A stretch of 64,000 nucleotides of DNA, taken from the NCBI RefSeq assembly GCF_008330225.1, contig NZ_CP042466.1, positions 62,001 to 126,000 of the forward strand, given 5' to 3'. The position numbers were made by a program, and so were the translations under genes. The notes under the pieces were generated by a model. It searched no databases. It saw only the letters and a program-made list of their open reading frames with translations, and had not been told where the DNA came from. This stretch comes from Geobacter sp. FeAm09 (lineage in GTDB: Bacteria > Desulfobacterota > Desulfuromonadia > Geobacterales > Pseudopelobacteraceae). Numbering within the stretch: the first letter of the stretch is position 1; each line of letters opens with the position of its first letter. Of this stretch, positions 1 to 8,697 are shown in pieces.

Positions 1-1424
1 CAGCTTGAATTGTTCTCGTATTGAGCGCAGCCGAGGTTGGACACATCCAGCTCCTGCTGAGTCACAAACTGGGCTGTGAAGGTCCATCCGAAAACGGGAT
101 ATTGATAACCGGATGCGCCGCAAATGCCATTGATGCTGGCGCCCGCGATCTGTGTGCCGATGCCGACTCCGGGCGTCCACATGGGACTGATGGACAATCC
201 GTTGCATCCGCCGGAGTTGGACCAACTCCCGACCAATGATACGGATTGAAGAGTGTAACCTCCGAGCATGGTGGAGGGCTGAAACGTGTAGGTTATATTG
301 GGTTCGTGATAGCCCTTGTTATCCCAACTGGAGAACACAAAGGTGTTTTGGGCGGTTTCGGTGAATGTCCAGGTCAGGGTATGATCCACAGCAAAGTTCG
401 TGGTGCCGCTTTGAGATTGCTGCAGCGTGACCGATGATAGTGACGGCTGCACCGAGTTGGTGCAGGTCACTGTGGTGCCGGCCTGGGTTGAAGCTGAGTT
501 CATTACCGTGTTGTAGAGCGAGTTCGGAGCCGCCTTCTGGGCGGTCAGCGCATTCTGCGCAGCATTATTGAGCCCGGCCGAATCGGTGTAGTATGTCTGT
601 GGGGTCTGGGTATCGGCCGCTGGCATTACCGGCATGGCCTCGACTTCACTGGTGGTCATGGTGGCTGTGTTGCTACCCTTAGCAAGATTTGTAGGTTTGT
701 AGCCGTAGTATGTGAGCACCGCGGCGCCGGCGGCATTGCTCCCGGATGTGGCGCTGGTGATGGCCATGCCGGTGTTGGCCGACAGAAATGCTGTGATGAT
801 CCCGCCGCCCACATCGGAGGCGATGTTGGCCTGTTCGAGCAGGGAGTTGTTGGCTCCGGTGCAGTAGTTGTTGAAACAGAAACAGCCTTTCAGACCGCCT
901 ACGCTGCCGGCAGTCCCGGGTTGGCCGCCGCTGGCGGTCATGGCCGTTACCGCGCCGTCGGCACCGGCCGTCCAGGTGCGGTAGCGGCAGTTGGTGAAGT
1001 TGGGGCTGCACTGGATGTAGCCGTTCTGGCAGACGCCGGAAATTTTCTGGCCGCTCGGTCCATCGCCCGGCACGGGGAAGGTCTGGGCGTAACCGAGCGT
1101 GCCGCTACCGGTGAGATCCTGCTGCAGGATGATACTGATGTCTCCTGTTGCTGGATAAGGGGCCATGGTGACGAGAAGCAGTGGTGTGCCCGACGTCTGG
1201 AAGCCATTGGCGGTGAATGTGGTCTTGCCATCCTGGGTGGTGATCTGGCTGGCGTGCATGAGCGGGGTCACCAGATTGTTGGACAAGGCTTGTCCGGAAC
1301 CGGCATACGAACGCATGGCCGTACCGGCAGTTTTGGCCGCATCCTGCCCCTGCTGCACGTCCGTGGCACCGTGGGCGGTGGCCGCTAATACGAGACTAAG
1401 ACCTATATTTGCGCACCATCTCAT
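1..1424 (-). CDS. TraN-like conjugative transfer protein (partial, C-terminus beyond window)
   Basis: The minus strand is open from an ATG at 1424 to the window edge, at least 474 residues. The start has a GGAGG six bases upstream and overlaps the 3' end of traC by 29 bases. The product begins with a Sec signal peptide (MRWCANIGLSLVLAATAHGA). The rest is rich in Ser, Thr, Gly and Asn and carries scattered cysteines in pairs or clusters, such as CQNGYIQC, CFCFNNYC, GGC, GIC and LGC. A large, secreted, disulfide-rich protein right after traC fits the outer-membrane mating-pair stabilisation protein TraN, which would use the DsbC-like isomerase encoded upstream. No TraN signature could be confirmed. 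TraU or an unrelated secreted protein is possible, though TraU is normally shorter. Confidence 0.6.
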   Translation of the reverse strand, partial: MRWCANIGLSLVLAATAHGATDVQQGQDAAKTAGTAMRSYAGSGQALSNNLVTPLMHASQITTQDGKTTFTANGFQTSGTPLLLVTMAPYPATGDISIILQQDLTGSGTLGYAQTFPVPGDGPSGQKISGVCQNGYIQCSPNFTNCRYRTWTAGADGAVTAMTASGGQPGTAGSVGGLKGCFCFNNYCTGANNSLLEQANIASDVGGGIITAFLSANTGMAITSATSGSNAAGAAVLTYYGYKPTNLAKGSNTATMTTSEVEAMPVMPAADTQTPQTYYTDSAGLNNAAQNALTAQKAAPNSLYNTVMNSASTQAGTTVTCTNSVQPSLSSVTLQQSQSGTTNFAVDHTLTWTFTETAQNTFVFSSWDNKGYHEPNITYTFQPSTMLGGYTLQSVSLVGSWSNSGGCNGLSISPMWTPGVGIGTQIAGASINGICGASGYQYPVFGWTFTAQFVTQQELDVSNLGCAQYENNSS

Positions 1425-3963
1425 TGATGGCCTCCGTCCAAGTCATGCCGTTTTTCACCATCGCCTCCATTTCGGCGTTCTCCCTGCCGTTCGAGGTGAA
1501 CAGGAAATAGTTGAAAGGGTTCTCGGCGATGCGGACCACACCAGATCCATAGGGCGTGTCCATGTACATCTCCGAGTATTTCGTACCGTTGCGCTGTAGG
1601 CCTTTCAGGAGCTCGATAGTGAACTCGTCGTAGTCGATCAGCTTTTCAGAGAGAGCCTTCTCAAAGTCGGGAGATTCCAGGTAGAATTTGTAATCGGCGT
1701 TGCCCCAGATGACGTCACCTACTGCGCCGATCTTGAGCTTATCGAGGATGCTCTGCAGGATTACCCAGAAGCCGCCCTCGTATTTACGCGCCCGGCGGAA
1801 TCCGCCACCGATGATGTCAACGAACATAGGGTTCTGGCCACGGCCGTAGAGAACTTTCCACGCTTCGTCAAATTTAACCAACCGAGGATTGGACCGGTCT
1901 GACAGGTACAGATCACGAGTCATGGCGTCCAGTACCACCAGCGTGAGCGTGTTGAACAGGTCCGGAATGTTCTGGAGGGTTTCCAGCTCGAAAACGACCA
2001 GACGCTCATCCTTGATGTTGAAGTTCGATTTGCCGGTGAACATCTTCCCGAAACGGCCGGAACTGGTAAACTGGCGGAGGTTGTACGCCAAGTGGACCGC
2101 CTGTTCCCTGAGCGTGTCAGTGCAAATGTCGTGATCCTTCACGTGCTGCGGATATTCTTTAAGGTATGCGTACACATCATCGACGCTGGCATCATTGCCG
2201 TTGGCTTCTAAAAATGCCCAGTCTGTCGCGTCTTTCAGCAAAATATTTTCAGTGCCGCTGATGATGGGGTTGTCAACGGTTGAGAACGCCATCTGTTTCA
2301 TGATGGACGATGTGGCGGAGAGGTCCAGGAGTTGCGGCGAGAAGCCCTCTTCATCCAACTTGTTGTCAAGGCTGATGGTTGTGAAAGGGTTAACGTTGAT
2401 ATCCTCGTGGGCGATATCGATGAACCTTCCGTTGCGTATCTTGCAGAGCTTTTTATATGAATATCCGATGTCGATGAGTCTCAGGATCGTGCCGGTCGTC
2501 AGCTCGTTGAAAGAAACCTTGTTTTCTCCGAAGCTCTTGCCGCCGCCAGAGGTCGCGCATATCAGGCCGTTGTAGTTAAGAGCTGACTTGGTAAAGATGG
2601 AAAACGGCACGATCTGACCGCTGCGCCCCTGGAATATGGTCTTCGCATCCGGTGATCCGGAAAACTCGGCCTGGATGGGGAGCATGTTGCACACGGCGTC
2701 AGGATCGGCGACCCGGTCGCGTTTGAGGAGGAACAGGTTCAGCTTGTTGGCCCGCATGTTCAAGGGAAGGGCGGAAAGGAACAACGCCGACAGGATGCGT
2801 CTTTCCTCCTGCATGACGTAGCCGTTCGACTTGAAGATGCTCTTTGCGCGTTTTACCGCTCCGTCGGCTCCCTCGGGGGTTTTGTCGTAGAACCACATGA
2901 TCGGCATGACGCGCGCGAAGGACTGGCCAAGTTCTATCTTGTCGCTGGCCCAAAGGTGTTCCTCCTTGCGGCGATTAAGCGAGCGCACCTTGGAGCCGCC
3001 CACCGCTTGCTGCATCATGATGAAGTCGGTCTTTCGGCCGATATAGTTCGAGAGGTCATCGTAAATGATGTTGAGTGTGTAGATGTACGGCGTCCGGTGC
3101 TGGTCGTTGTCGGACCGAAGGCCCCAAATTCCGCCGCAGATGGCTTCTTTCGTCTGGAGAGGGTCTACTTCCTTTGGATACTTTTTAGGGGTCAGGCACC
3201 GCCAGTATCGATTCCCTATCTGCATGTGATCCTTTTCAACATTAATCTCTGTTTCAGCAACAAGGATCTGCTCGTTGATGGGTTGGCTGTCGTCATAATA
3301 AGCGGCCAGGTTCTCGCCGGAGGCGGACGTTTCGGGAACGTCGTCGTTCATGAGCCGGCGCAGCCATTCCAAAAAATGGCCCGGCTTCATGGGGCGGGGG
3401 TCGAGTTTCATGCCGACTAGGATCTCATGGACGGTATTCCTGATTTCGGAGAAGACTACGTCCGATTTCTGGGGGACCTTGAGAGAGATGATTAGTCGGA
3501 AATTGCGCAACGGGATATACGACAGCTGCTTGATGCCTTTCGTACAAGACTCCAGATAGTCGCAGTAGTTTTCAACCGCCTCCCGGATCAGCGGATCAAA
3601 TGAGGGAGAATTGGGGTCACACGCATCCGCGCGCAATGCACGGTAGGAATCCAAGTAGGGCTTTATGTGGTCGTCCGCATGGAAGAGAACCGACAATACC
3701 GACATGGGCGGCAAGGGAAGGCCGAGCAGTGCCTCAGAAACTTCCAGGACCTTTTCCGAACTGAAGCAGAGAGGGGTGCATTCCCAGATGGCCCCCTGCG
3801 TCCCGTCGCTATTGTTATATTGGTCCTCGCCGTCGTCATGGGCGAACCAGGTGAAGTATTTGGAAAACGGGTTATGCCAATGCATGTCTTCCAGTTCCTT
3901 TGCAGTGGCGCCTGCATAATCGCCGGCAATTTTTTGAGCAAGCCGTCTAAGCTGTCTGAGCAT
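1396..3963 (-). CDS. traC: TraC, VirB4-family ATPase of the F-type T4SS
   Basis: An 855-residue cytoplasmic ATPase that powers pilus assembly and DNA transfer at the inner membrane; F-plasmid TraC is of similar size. The start is taken as MLRQLRRLAQK at 3963, four bases after the traV stop, because the in-frame extension upstream is low-complexity sequence overlapping traV. The N-terminal TraC_F-type domain fills about residues 20-270. The Walker A motif TSGGGKSFG lies near residue 475 and a Walker B-like LVKFDEAWK near residue 698. The segment just after Walker A (LIDIGYSYKKLC...DINVNPFTTI) is the part duplicated in the small ORF at 9634-9810. The frame is intact and looks functional. Confidence 0.93.
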   Translation of the reverse strand: MLRQLRRLAQKIAGDYAGATAKELEDMHWHNPFSKYFTWFAHDDGEDQYNNSDGTQGAIWECTPLCFSSEKVLEVSEALLGLPLPPMSVLSVLFHADDHIKPYLDSYRALRADACDPNSPSFDPLIREAVENYCDYLESCTKGIKQLSYIPLRNFRLIISLKVPQKSDVVFSEIRNTVHEILVGMKLDPRPMKPGHFLEWLRRLMNDDVPETSASGENLAAYYDDSQPINEQILVAETEINVEKDHMQIGNRYWRCLTPKKYPKEVDPLQTKEAICGGIWGLRSDNDQHRTPYIYTLNIIYDDLSNYIGRKTDFIMMQQAVGGSKVRSLNRRKEEHLWASDKIELGQSFARVMPIMWFYDKTPEGADGAVKRAKSIFKSNGYVMQEERRILSALFLSALPLNMRANKLNLFLLKRDRVADPDAVCNMLPIQAEFSGSPDAKTIFQGRSGQIVPFSIFTKSALNYNGLICATSGGGKSFGENKVSFNELTTGTILRLIDIGYSYKKLCKIRNGRFIDIAHEDINVNPFTTISLDNKLDEEGFSPQLLDLSATSSIMKQMAFSTVDNPIISGTENILLKDATDWAFLEANGNDASVDDVYAYLKEYPQHVKDHDICTDTLREQAVHLAYNLRQFTSSGRFGKMFTGKSNFNIKDERLVVFELETLQNIPDLFNTLTLVVLDAMTRDLYLSDRSNPRLVKFDEAWKVLYGRGQNPMFVDIIGGGFRRARKYEGGFWVILQSILDKLKIGAVGDVIWGNADYKFYLESPDFEKALSEKLIDYDEFTIELLKGLQRNGTKYSEMYMDTPYGSGVVRIAENPFNYFLFTSNGRENAEMEAMVKNGMTWTEAINEMVRKYRS

Positions 3964-3967
3964 GGTG

Positions 3968-4429
3968 TCATTCCCCCGGGCGGATGAGCTGGTTGCCGAG
4001 CAGGAATTTGGGCTTGCCCAGGATGACGAACCGGTAGGAGTCCATGTCCAGGACATCGCCGGTTTCTCCCTGCATCGAGAAAAACTTGATACGCATGACG
4101 GGCGGTGGCACCACAATCGGTGTTGCCGGTTGCTTGAGCAATGCCGCCTCTTTGGTGAGGAGTGCTTCCTCATAGGCGCTTAATGCGGAAGGGGTCTTGG
4201 TTGGTTTCCTGACTCCCTTCTCGCAGTCAGGGCAAGCCAGGACCACCTCACCGGCGGGAGCATGTTCTACGGGCTGACCGTCAGCAACCTGCGAATAGAC
4301 TTCGGGGGTGGAACCACAGATGCCGAAAGGTGTATCCTTCCCGCAACGGAATTCCGCTGCGTACGGGTTGCAGCCTGCGGCGGCGAGCAGGCTAATACCA
4401 AGTAAGGTTTTTGTAATTTTTGATTTCAA
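3968..4429 (-). CDS. traV: TraV, outer-membrane lipoprotein of the T4SS core
   Basis: A 153-residue lipoprotein. The signal peptide ends in a lipobox, LAAAGC, with the lipidated Cys at residue 20. It is followed by NPYAAEFRCGKDTPFGICG and VYSQ, the Y-x-C-x-G-x-C...VY pattern typical of TraV. In F-type systems TraV is the VirB7-like component that joins the TraK secretin ring and TraB in the envelope-spanning core. The gene overlaps the 3' end of traB by 38 bases and is four bases from the traC start, so the three genes are probably translationally coupled. Confidence 0.88.
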   Translation of the reverse strand: MKSKITKTLLGISLLAAAGCNPYAAEFRCGKDTPFGICGSTPEVYSQVADGQPVEHAPAGEVVLACPDCEKGVRKPTKTPSALSAYEEALLTKEAALLKQPATPIVVPPPVMRIKFFSMQGETGDVLDMDSYRFVILGKPKFLLGNQLIRPGE

Positions 4430-5705
4430 AGTCTACCCCCTTCGTTACGACAATGGTGATCTTCTTGCCGTTTCCGACCTCAACGGTCGGCAGTGTCTGG
4501 TGCAGCAGGTCGGCGTACACATCGGTGATTTTTTTAACACCACTGGATATGCCTTTTCCGAGTGCGGCGATGCCCACATCTTGGGCTGATGTGCCGAATG
4601 AGGTTATCGGGCCGGCAGCGCTGATGGTGTTGGAGGCCGACGTGAGGGCCATGCCGTCGCCGAGGCCACCCAAAAAGCCAGCAGCTGCAGCAAGACGGAC
4701 GATCTCGCCGAATTTCGGTGCCGCGATGATCCCTTTCAAGCCCGGAAAGCCGTCGGCATCCTCCACAAACCCCTTGATGTCCGATTCGATGACGGCCTCG
4801 CCCTTTTTTGACAAGCAGGTAAGCGATACAGGCCGGACCTTGGCACGAGATGTTGCAAGATTGCCTAGTGCCTCGGCTACGACAAAGCAACCGCTAAGTT
4901 GAGCTGATATGCCGTTCGGAAGCTGGGCGGGAGCTGATATCCTGATGATGAGGGGGGTGAGCTCCCCTTTTCCATCCTCAGTGGCTGGCACCATCAAGCC
5001 ATTGAGGGTTCGAGCGGACATAAAACCCACGGGCAGGTGGACTATCTTTTTCTCTTTTTTTTTATCGCCGTGGGAATCCTTCGAGCCATCCGGCTTTTCG
5101 GTTTTCTGTTTGGCGTCGGGGTTTTCCTTGTGTTCGATGTCACCGCCCCAGGTAAATTCCTTCTTTTTGACCGCATCGGCCTGTGGGTAATAGGTACCGT
5201 TTTCGCCGGGAGGTGTCGGAGCGGTAAAACCGGTTTTACCAGAACTTGGCTGCTTCGGCAGGGGAGTCTTGAATAGGGACCCAGCGGCGCGGTTGCGGTG
5301 TTCGTTCGGCGCCGGCTGGGGTTGCAGCTGTTCACTGCTCTTCTGTTTCTTATCGATCAGTTGATCAATGACGTTCGGTTTCACGATGGTGCCTGGTTGC
5401 CCGGCCACTGCCGAACGAGCGGTCGAATAGGGTTTCATGCCGCCGGCTTTCCTCTTTTCCTCTTCGGCCAGTGCCTTATTGATAGCCGCCAGCTGCGCGG
5501 CCGTGGATTTTTCCATAAGGGTTTTGCCGTCGATGGCCAACGGCTTGACCTCGGCCTTGTGCGCTGACCGGGGCTTGATCATGAAGGTGTCCTTCTTGAA
5601 GGTCCAGATGATGATCAGCATGGCAACCACCACACCAACGCCTACGCTGATCCAGATTCTTCGCTGTGTCTCCGGCTTGAACTTATCCATCCATTTATTT
5701 GCCAT
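4392..5705 (-). CDS. traB: TraB, VirB10-like inner-membrane scaffold
   Basis: A 437-residue bitopic protein. A short cytoplasmic tail is followed by one transmembrane segment at about residues 16-35 (WISVGVGVVVAMLIIIW). Then come a Lys/Glu-rich helical stretch and a Pro/Gln-rich periplasmic linker. The C-terminal VirB10/TraB-type domain runs from about residue 225 (GFMSARTLNGLMVPA) and includes SGCFVVAEA, LTCLSKKGEAV and a Gly/Ala-rich amphipathic segment (AAAAGFLGGLGDG) like the outer-membrane antenna helices of VirB10. It would link the inner membrane to the TraV/TraK outer-membrane complex. It overlaps traK by 11 bases and traV by 38. Confidence 0.9.
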   Translation of the reverse strand: MANKWMDKFKPETQRRIWISVGVGVVVAMLIIIWTFKKDTFMIKPRSAHKAEVKPLAIDGKTLMEKSTAAQLAAINKALAEEEKRKAGGMKPYSTARSAVAGQPGTIVKPNVIDQLIDKKQKSSEQLQPQPAPNEHRNRAAGSLFKTPLPKQPSSGKTGFTAPTPPGENGTYYPQADAVKKKEFTWGGDIEHKENPDAKQKTEKPDGSKDSHGDKKKEKKIVHLPVGFMSARTLNGLMVPATEDGKGELTPLIIRISAPAQLPNGISAQLSGCFVVAEALGNLATSRAKVRPVSLTCLSKKGEAVIESDIKGFVEDADGFPGLKGIIAAPKFGEIVRLAAAAGFLGGLGDGMALTSASNTISAAGPITSFGTSAQDVGIAALGKGISSGVKKITDVYADLLHQTLPTVEVGNGKKITIVVTKGVDFEIKNYKNLTWY

Positions 5706-6705
5706 CGCTGGAAATCTCCTCTTCCTGGACGGCCTTGAGCTCGACGACGAACATGCGTGCTCGCTCTCCTTTCGCCGGTTTCTGCGGCAATATCCCGATG
5801 GCTGCTATCGCCAGTGGGTTTGCCGATATTTCTTTACGCCTGAAATCGTTTTCAGAGGCGAATTCGATTCCGTCCACCTGGGGTACGATATAGAATTCCT
5901 TGAGGATTATGCCCTCCCCGTCGATGGTTATGGTGCGCTTGAGGGTGATCGATACATCTTTGAATATGGTGACCGGGGTGCTTTCCGCCTTTATGTCGAA
6001 CGAGTCAGGCAGATCATCGCTGTAGGCCCGGCGAATGATCTCCGTGATCTTTTTCTTCGTGTCGTCATCGCGAAACATGGTGATGTTGTCGCGCATTTTG
6101 GTGGCCTTGCCACTCCCCAAGCGGATGGTCTGGGTCGGGACGCCCATGGGTACGCCCACGATCGAGTAGATGACGTCGCCACAGGGGATATGCATTTCGG
6201 TTGGTATGGGATCGGGGTAGATGACCTTAGTGCCGTCTGTCAGAAACTGGAATTTAATCAGCCCGCTACTGGTGGTTGGATAACTCTTTTTGACGTGTTT
6301 TTCGTCGCTGGTCCATATATCCTTAATAGCTCCGTCGTTGCAGATAACCCAGTTGTTGTCCGTACGCGACATTTTTGCCTTCTGGGTTATAATCGGCAGT
6401 GCAACCTGACCGCCGCTCATGTCGTCAGGGGTGGTTGGCGGCAGCGGGACCTCATCATAAACCTCTTGCGGGGATTTATTCGGGGCCTCTACAGCTTGCT
6501 GCACTTTCTTGACCGCTGGTTCCTTCTTTGGTTTGTCTCCGTAGGCGTAGAAGTTGGTTGAGTCTTGCCCCCCTTTGCCGGCGGGAACGGTTTTCTCGGC
6601 AGTTGCGGGCACAATCTTGTCAGGCTGCAACACCATTTCCTGGTCGGCTGAAAAGGCAGCGGTCGCCAAAAGAACGAACGGAATGAATAAGAGCTTATTT
6701 TGCAT
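5695..6705 (-). CDS. traK: TraK, secretin-like component of the T4SS core
   Basis: A 336-residue secreted protein starting MQNKLLFIPFVLLATAAFSADQ, a clear Sec signal peptide. The ATG at 6705 is preferred because the longer in-frame extension lies inside traE and would hide the signal peptide. The mature N-terminal half is low in complexity (charged, with Pro). The C-terminal half (about residues 120-330) is predicted beta-rich and matches TraK/VirB9-type secretin proteins in size and position. TraK sits at the outer membrane with TraV and TraB. It overlaps traE by 11 bases upstream and traB by 11 bases downstream. Confidence 0.85.
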   Translation of the reverse strand: MQNKLLFIPFVLLATAAFSADQEMVLQPDKIVPATAEKTVPAGKGGQDSTNFYAYGDKPKKEPAVKKVQQAVEAPNKSPQEVYDEVPLPPTTPDDMSGGQVALPIITQKAKMSRTDNNWVICNDGAIKDIWTSDEKHVKKSYPTTSSGLIKFQFLTDGTKVIYPDPIPTEMHIPCGDVIYSIVGVPMGVPTQTIRLGSGKATKMRDNITMFRDDDTKKKITEIIRRAYSDDLPDSFDIKAESTPVTIFKDVSITLKRTITIDGEGIILKEFYIVPQVDGIEFASENDFRRKEISANPLAIAAIGILPQKPAKGERARMFVVELKAVQEEEISSDGK

Positions 6706-7318
6706 TTCTGTCTCCCGGCTGAGGAGCAGCCGTGGAATTGGTTCCGGTCGGTTGCTGCTTAGTCTTCTCACTGATTGAGGTGATCTGGAACATACCGTCG
6801 TTCACTTCGTATGCTATGACGTAGGCTTTTTCCGTAACATCGACGAAGGCCATGTCTACCCAATGCCGTTCGGAACCCGTAACCGTTATGAGCCTTTTGT
6901 CGCTGTCGATCTCTATCGGTTTGCCGATGATGAATGACGACGAAAGCCGGGCACTCTTTATGGTGTCGGCAAGGGAATAAAATTGCGTACGAGCTGCCTC
7001 GAAGACATCGCCTGATTTGAAGTACTGCAACAGTTCGCCGTACTGGCCGCGAACCGAGTCTGGATTGTAATTGAACGCCAGCGTGCAAATATCGCGGGTA
7101 TGTTGGTTGATAATATCCTGTGGAACTTCGTCGCCGGTAATCACCGTCTTTTTAACGATCCTGTTGGGCATTAGTATGGTGCGCTGGTATTTCATCGCTA
7201 GGTCGATCTTGTAACCGAGGAAAAATTCTCCGATGGTGAGGAGCACGATGCAGAACTTTAGGAGGCTGTTCTGGGCAATCAAGTTTTTCAATTTGCTTTC
7301 ATATAGCGAGAATTGCAT
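6695..7318 (-). CDS. traE: TraE, VirB8-like inner-membrane pilus assembly protein
   Basis: A 207-residue protein with a short cytoplasmic N-terminus, one transmembrane helix at about residues 20-40 (LLKFCIVLLTIGEFFLG) and a periplasmic TraE/VirB8-type domain. The beta-strand segment near residues 120-190 (ITVTGSERHWVDMAFVDV) is typical of TraE. A Gln/Thr/Ala-rich tail follows. The gene sits between traL and traK, its position in F. It is needed for pilus biogenesis at the inner membrane. Confidence 0.88.
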   Translation of the reverse strand: MQFSLYESKLKNLIAQNSLLKFCIVLLTIGEFFLGYKIDLAMKYQRTILMPNRIVKKTVITGDEVPQDIINQHTRDICTLAFNYNPDSVRGQYGELLQYFKSGDVFEAARTQFYSLADTIKSARLSSSFIIGKPIEIDSDKRLITVTGSERHWVDMAFVDVTEKAYVIAYEVNDGMFQITSISEKTKQQPTGTNSTAAPQPGDRNAK

Positions 7319-7330
7319 GATGGTTTTTCC

Positions 7331-7609
7331 TTATTCATGGAAGTGCTTTTCAAAGTAGCTGGGATACCCGTCGAATTTGGTCCAGCCTAAGCAATACATC
7401 ATGTGCTGCATGTAGCCGGGCGGGTTTCGCCGCTTGGCCCTTGTGTAGAGGTACGTCACAACAGGTGCCAGGAGGCAGGCCGGCTTAAACATGAACCAGG
7501 AGATGAATACAAAACCGAAAAAAATGGCAATCTCATCGATCTCCCAGAAACAGAATTGGGGCAGAAGATGAATGTACTGCGGAAACTTAGCGCCGTAGGG
7601 AACCGACAT
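7331..7609 (-). CDS. traL: TraL, small inner-membrane pilus assembly protein
   Basis: A 92-residue protein with a single hydrophobic hairpin at about residues 26-57 (IAIFFGFVFISWFMFKPACLLAPVVTYLY), preceded by an acidic WEIDE motif and followed by the basic segment TRAKRRNPPGYMQH. Both are characteristic of TraL. It lies between the pilin gene and traE, the F order traA-traL-traE. TraL is VirB3-like and essential for pilus tip formation. Confidence 0.88.
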   Translation of the reverse strand: MSVPYGAKFPQYIHLLPQFCFWEIDEIAIFFGFVFISWFMFKPACLLAPVVTYLYTRAKRRNPPGYMQHMMYCLGWTKFDGYPSYFEKHFHE

Positions 7610-7638
7610 AAGGCTGACTCCTTCTCGCGAAAGGGAGA

Positions 7639-7670
7639 GGACATATCCGCCCGTTTGAGCGGATATGTCC
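7639..7670 (-). promoter_or_regulatory. Perfect 12-bp-stem hairpin between traA and traL
   Basis: GGACATATCCGC (7639-7650) and its exact complement GCGGATATGTCC (7659-7670) flank an 8-base loop, starting about 5 bases past the pilin stop codon. No U-run follows on the minus strand, so it is not a standard intrinsic terminator. A stable hairpin just behind a pilin gene could protect or process the mRNA so that far more pilin than assembly protein is made. Function is inferred. Confidence 0.6.
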
Positions 7671-7675
7671 CTGAA

Positions 7676-7981
7676 TTACAGAATGAGGCCGAAGTTGTTG
7701 ACCATCGTGGGCAAAACGAAGAAGCCCGCAGCAGCTATAAAGCAGCAGATTGCGATCCACAGATTGTTATGGCCCAGTTGCCAGAAGCCGGCGCCGCCGA
7801 AGCCGAACGCGAAGAGAAACCCTAACCCCGTGTTGTACAAGGTGATCGCCAGGTCATACAGGGTGTATCCGGTAGTGCCGGTGGTGGGGGCCAGGAATGC
7901 CCCCGCCGTGGTAGTAATGGCGCATAAGAGTGCCAGGGTGAAAATTCCGATCACCTTTTTGTTCTTGCTGAGTTGTTCCAT
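7676..7981 (-). CDS. traA: TraA-like propilin (F-type pilus subunit)
   Basis: A 101-residue very hydrophobic protein. A basic N-terminus (MEQLSKNKK) is followed by a leader helix (VIGIFTLALLCAITTTAGAF) and then two hydrophobic segments, roughly residues 47-62 and 70-98, joined by a short polar turn. This is the layout of F-type prepilins, whose mature product is about 65-70 residues after leader cleavage. It is the first of the A-L-E-K-B run. ATG 7981 is chosen; a TTG two codons earlier overlaps the stop of the DsbC-like gene. The hairpin behind the gene may raise its expression. Confidence 0.82.
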   Translation of the reverse strand: MEQLSKNKKVIGIFTLALLCAITTTAGAFLAPTTGTTGYTLYDLAITLYNTGLGFLFAFGFGGAGFWQLGHNNLWIAICCFIAAAGFFVLPTMVNNFGLIL

Positions 7982-7983
7982 TT

Positions 7984-8697
7984 TCAATGTTTTTCTCCTT
8001 TCGTGAGAAGCTTTTCGATTTGGGGAACGTTTGCCCCGTTGACAAAACTACCGTTTATGAAATATGCCGGAGTGCCGTTGATGCCGGATATCAACGATTC
8101 CGCATGAGCCTTGATGCGGGTGTCATTCAGGGCGATGGTGGGAATACTGACCTTGTCGAACTTGCCACTCTCGACATCATCCAGGGCAGCTCCCGGGTCC
8201 TTGGCGGACAGGATGTAGTCGGAATGGGCTTTGGCTTGCGGGTGAAGCTGTGTCAAAGGCATAAGAAACACATATCGGGTCACGTCGGAGCGCTTCTTCC
8301 AGAATTCGCCCATACGCCGGCAGAACGGGCAATCGGGATCAATGATCTCGATCACTTCGTTAGGACCGCTGCCGATCTTGATGGCGGATGTCAGGCGCTT
8401 TTTGATGACGTCGTACTTGGCAGCCATGATCCGGTCCCTTGCCGCGGCGGTAACGTCCAATCCCTGGGGGGACCACATTTCGCCGCCTATGATCAGGTGG
8501 CCGGAGGCTGGGTCGAAGTAGAAGACGCCGTTCCCGGCCGTTACCTCATAAAGCCCGTGAACCGGTGAGGGGGTGATGGCCTCGAATGTGAACCGGGGAA
8601 ATAATTTCTTCAGCTTGTCGGCGGCACTTGGCTCGGCCGCGCAGGCAGATGCGGCCATGGCCACCAGGGCAACGAGAGTCAGCAGTTTTATTTTCAC
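7984..8697 (-). CDS. DsbC/TrbB-type periplasmic disulfide isomerase
   Basis: A 237-residue secreted protein with a signal peptide ending near ASACAAE, a DsbC-like N-terminal dimerisation region at about residues 25-105 (VHGLYEVTAGNGVFYFDP) and a thioredoxin-fold domain with the active site CPFC at Cys123/Cys126. The cis-proline loop is GTPAYFING. It probably corrects disulfides in the Cys-rich TraN-like protein. Its stop overlaps a TTG just before traA, and its start overlaps the stop of the OmpA-like gene (ATGA), so it belongs to the tra operon. Dedicated DsbC/TrbB proteins are common in F-type loci. Confidence 0.87.
   Translation of the reverse strand: MKIKLLTLVALVAMAASACAAEPSAADKLKKLFPRFTFEAITPSPVHGLYEVTAGNGVFYFDPASGHLIIGGEMWSPQGLDVTAAARDRIMAAKYDVIKKRLTSAIKIGSGPNEVIEIIDPDCPFCRRMGEFWKKRSDVTRYVFLMPLTQLHPQAKAHSDYILSAKDPGAALDDVESGKFDKVSIPTIALNDTRIKAHAESLISGINGTPAYFINGSFVNGANVPQIEKLLTKGEKH

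Noticed and set aside
921-1599. Plus-strand ORFs near the left end
   Set aside because: The minus strand is open from 1424 to the edge with a signal peptide and ribosome binding site, so these are shadows of the TraN-like gene.
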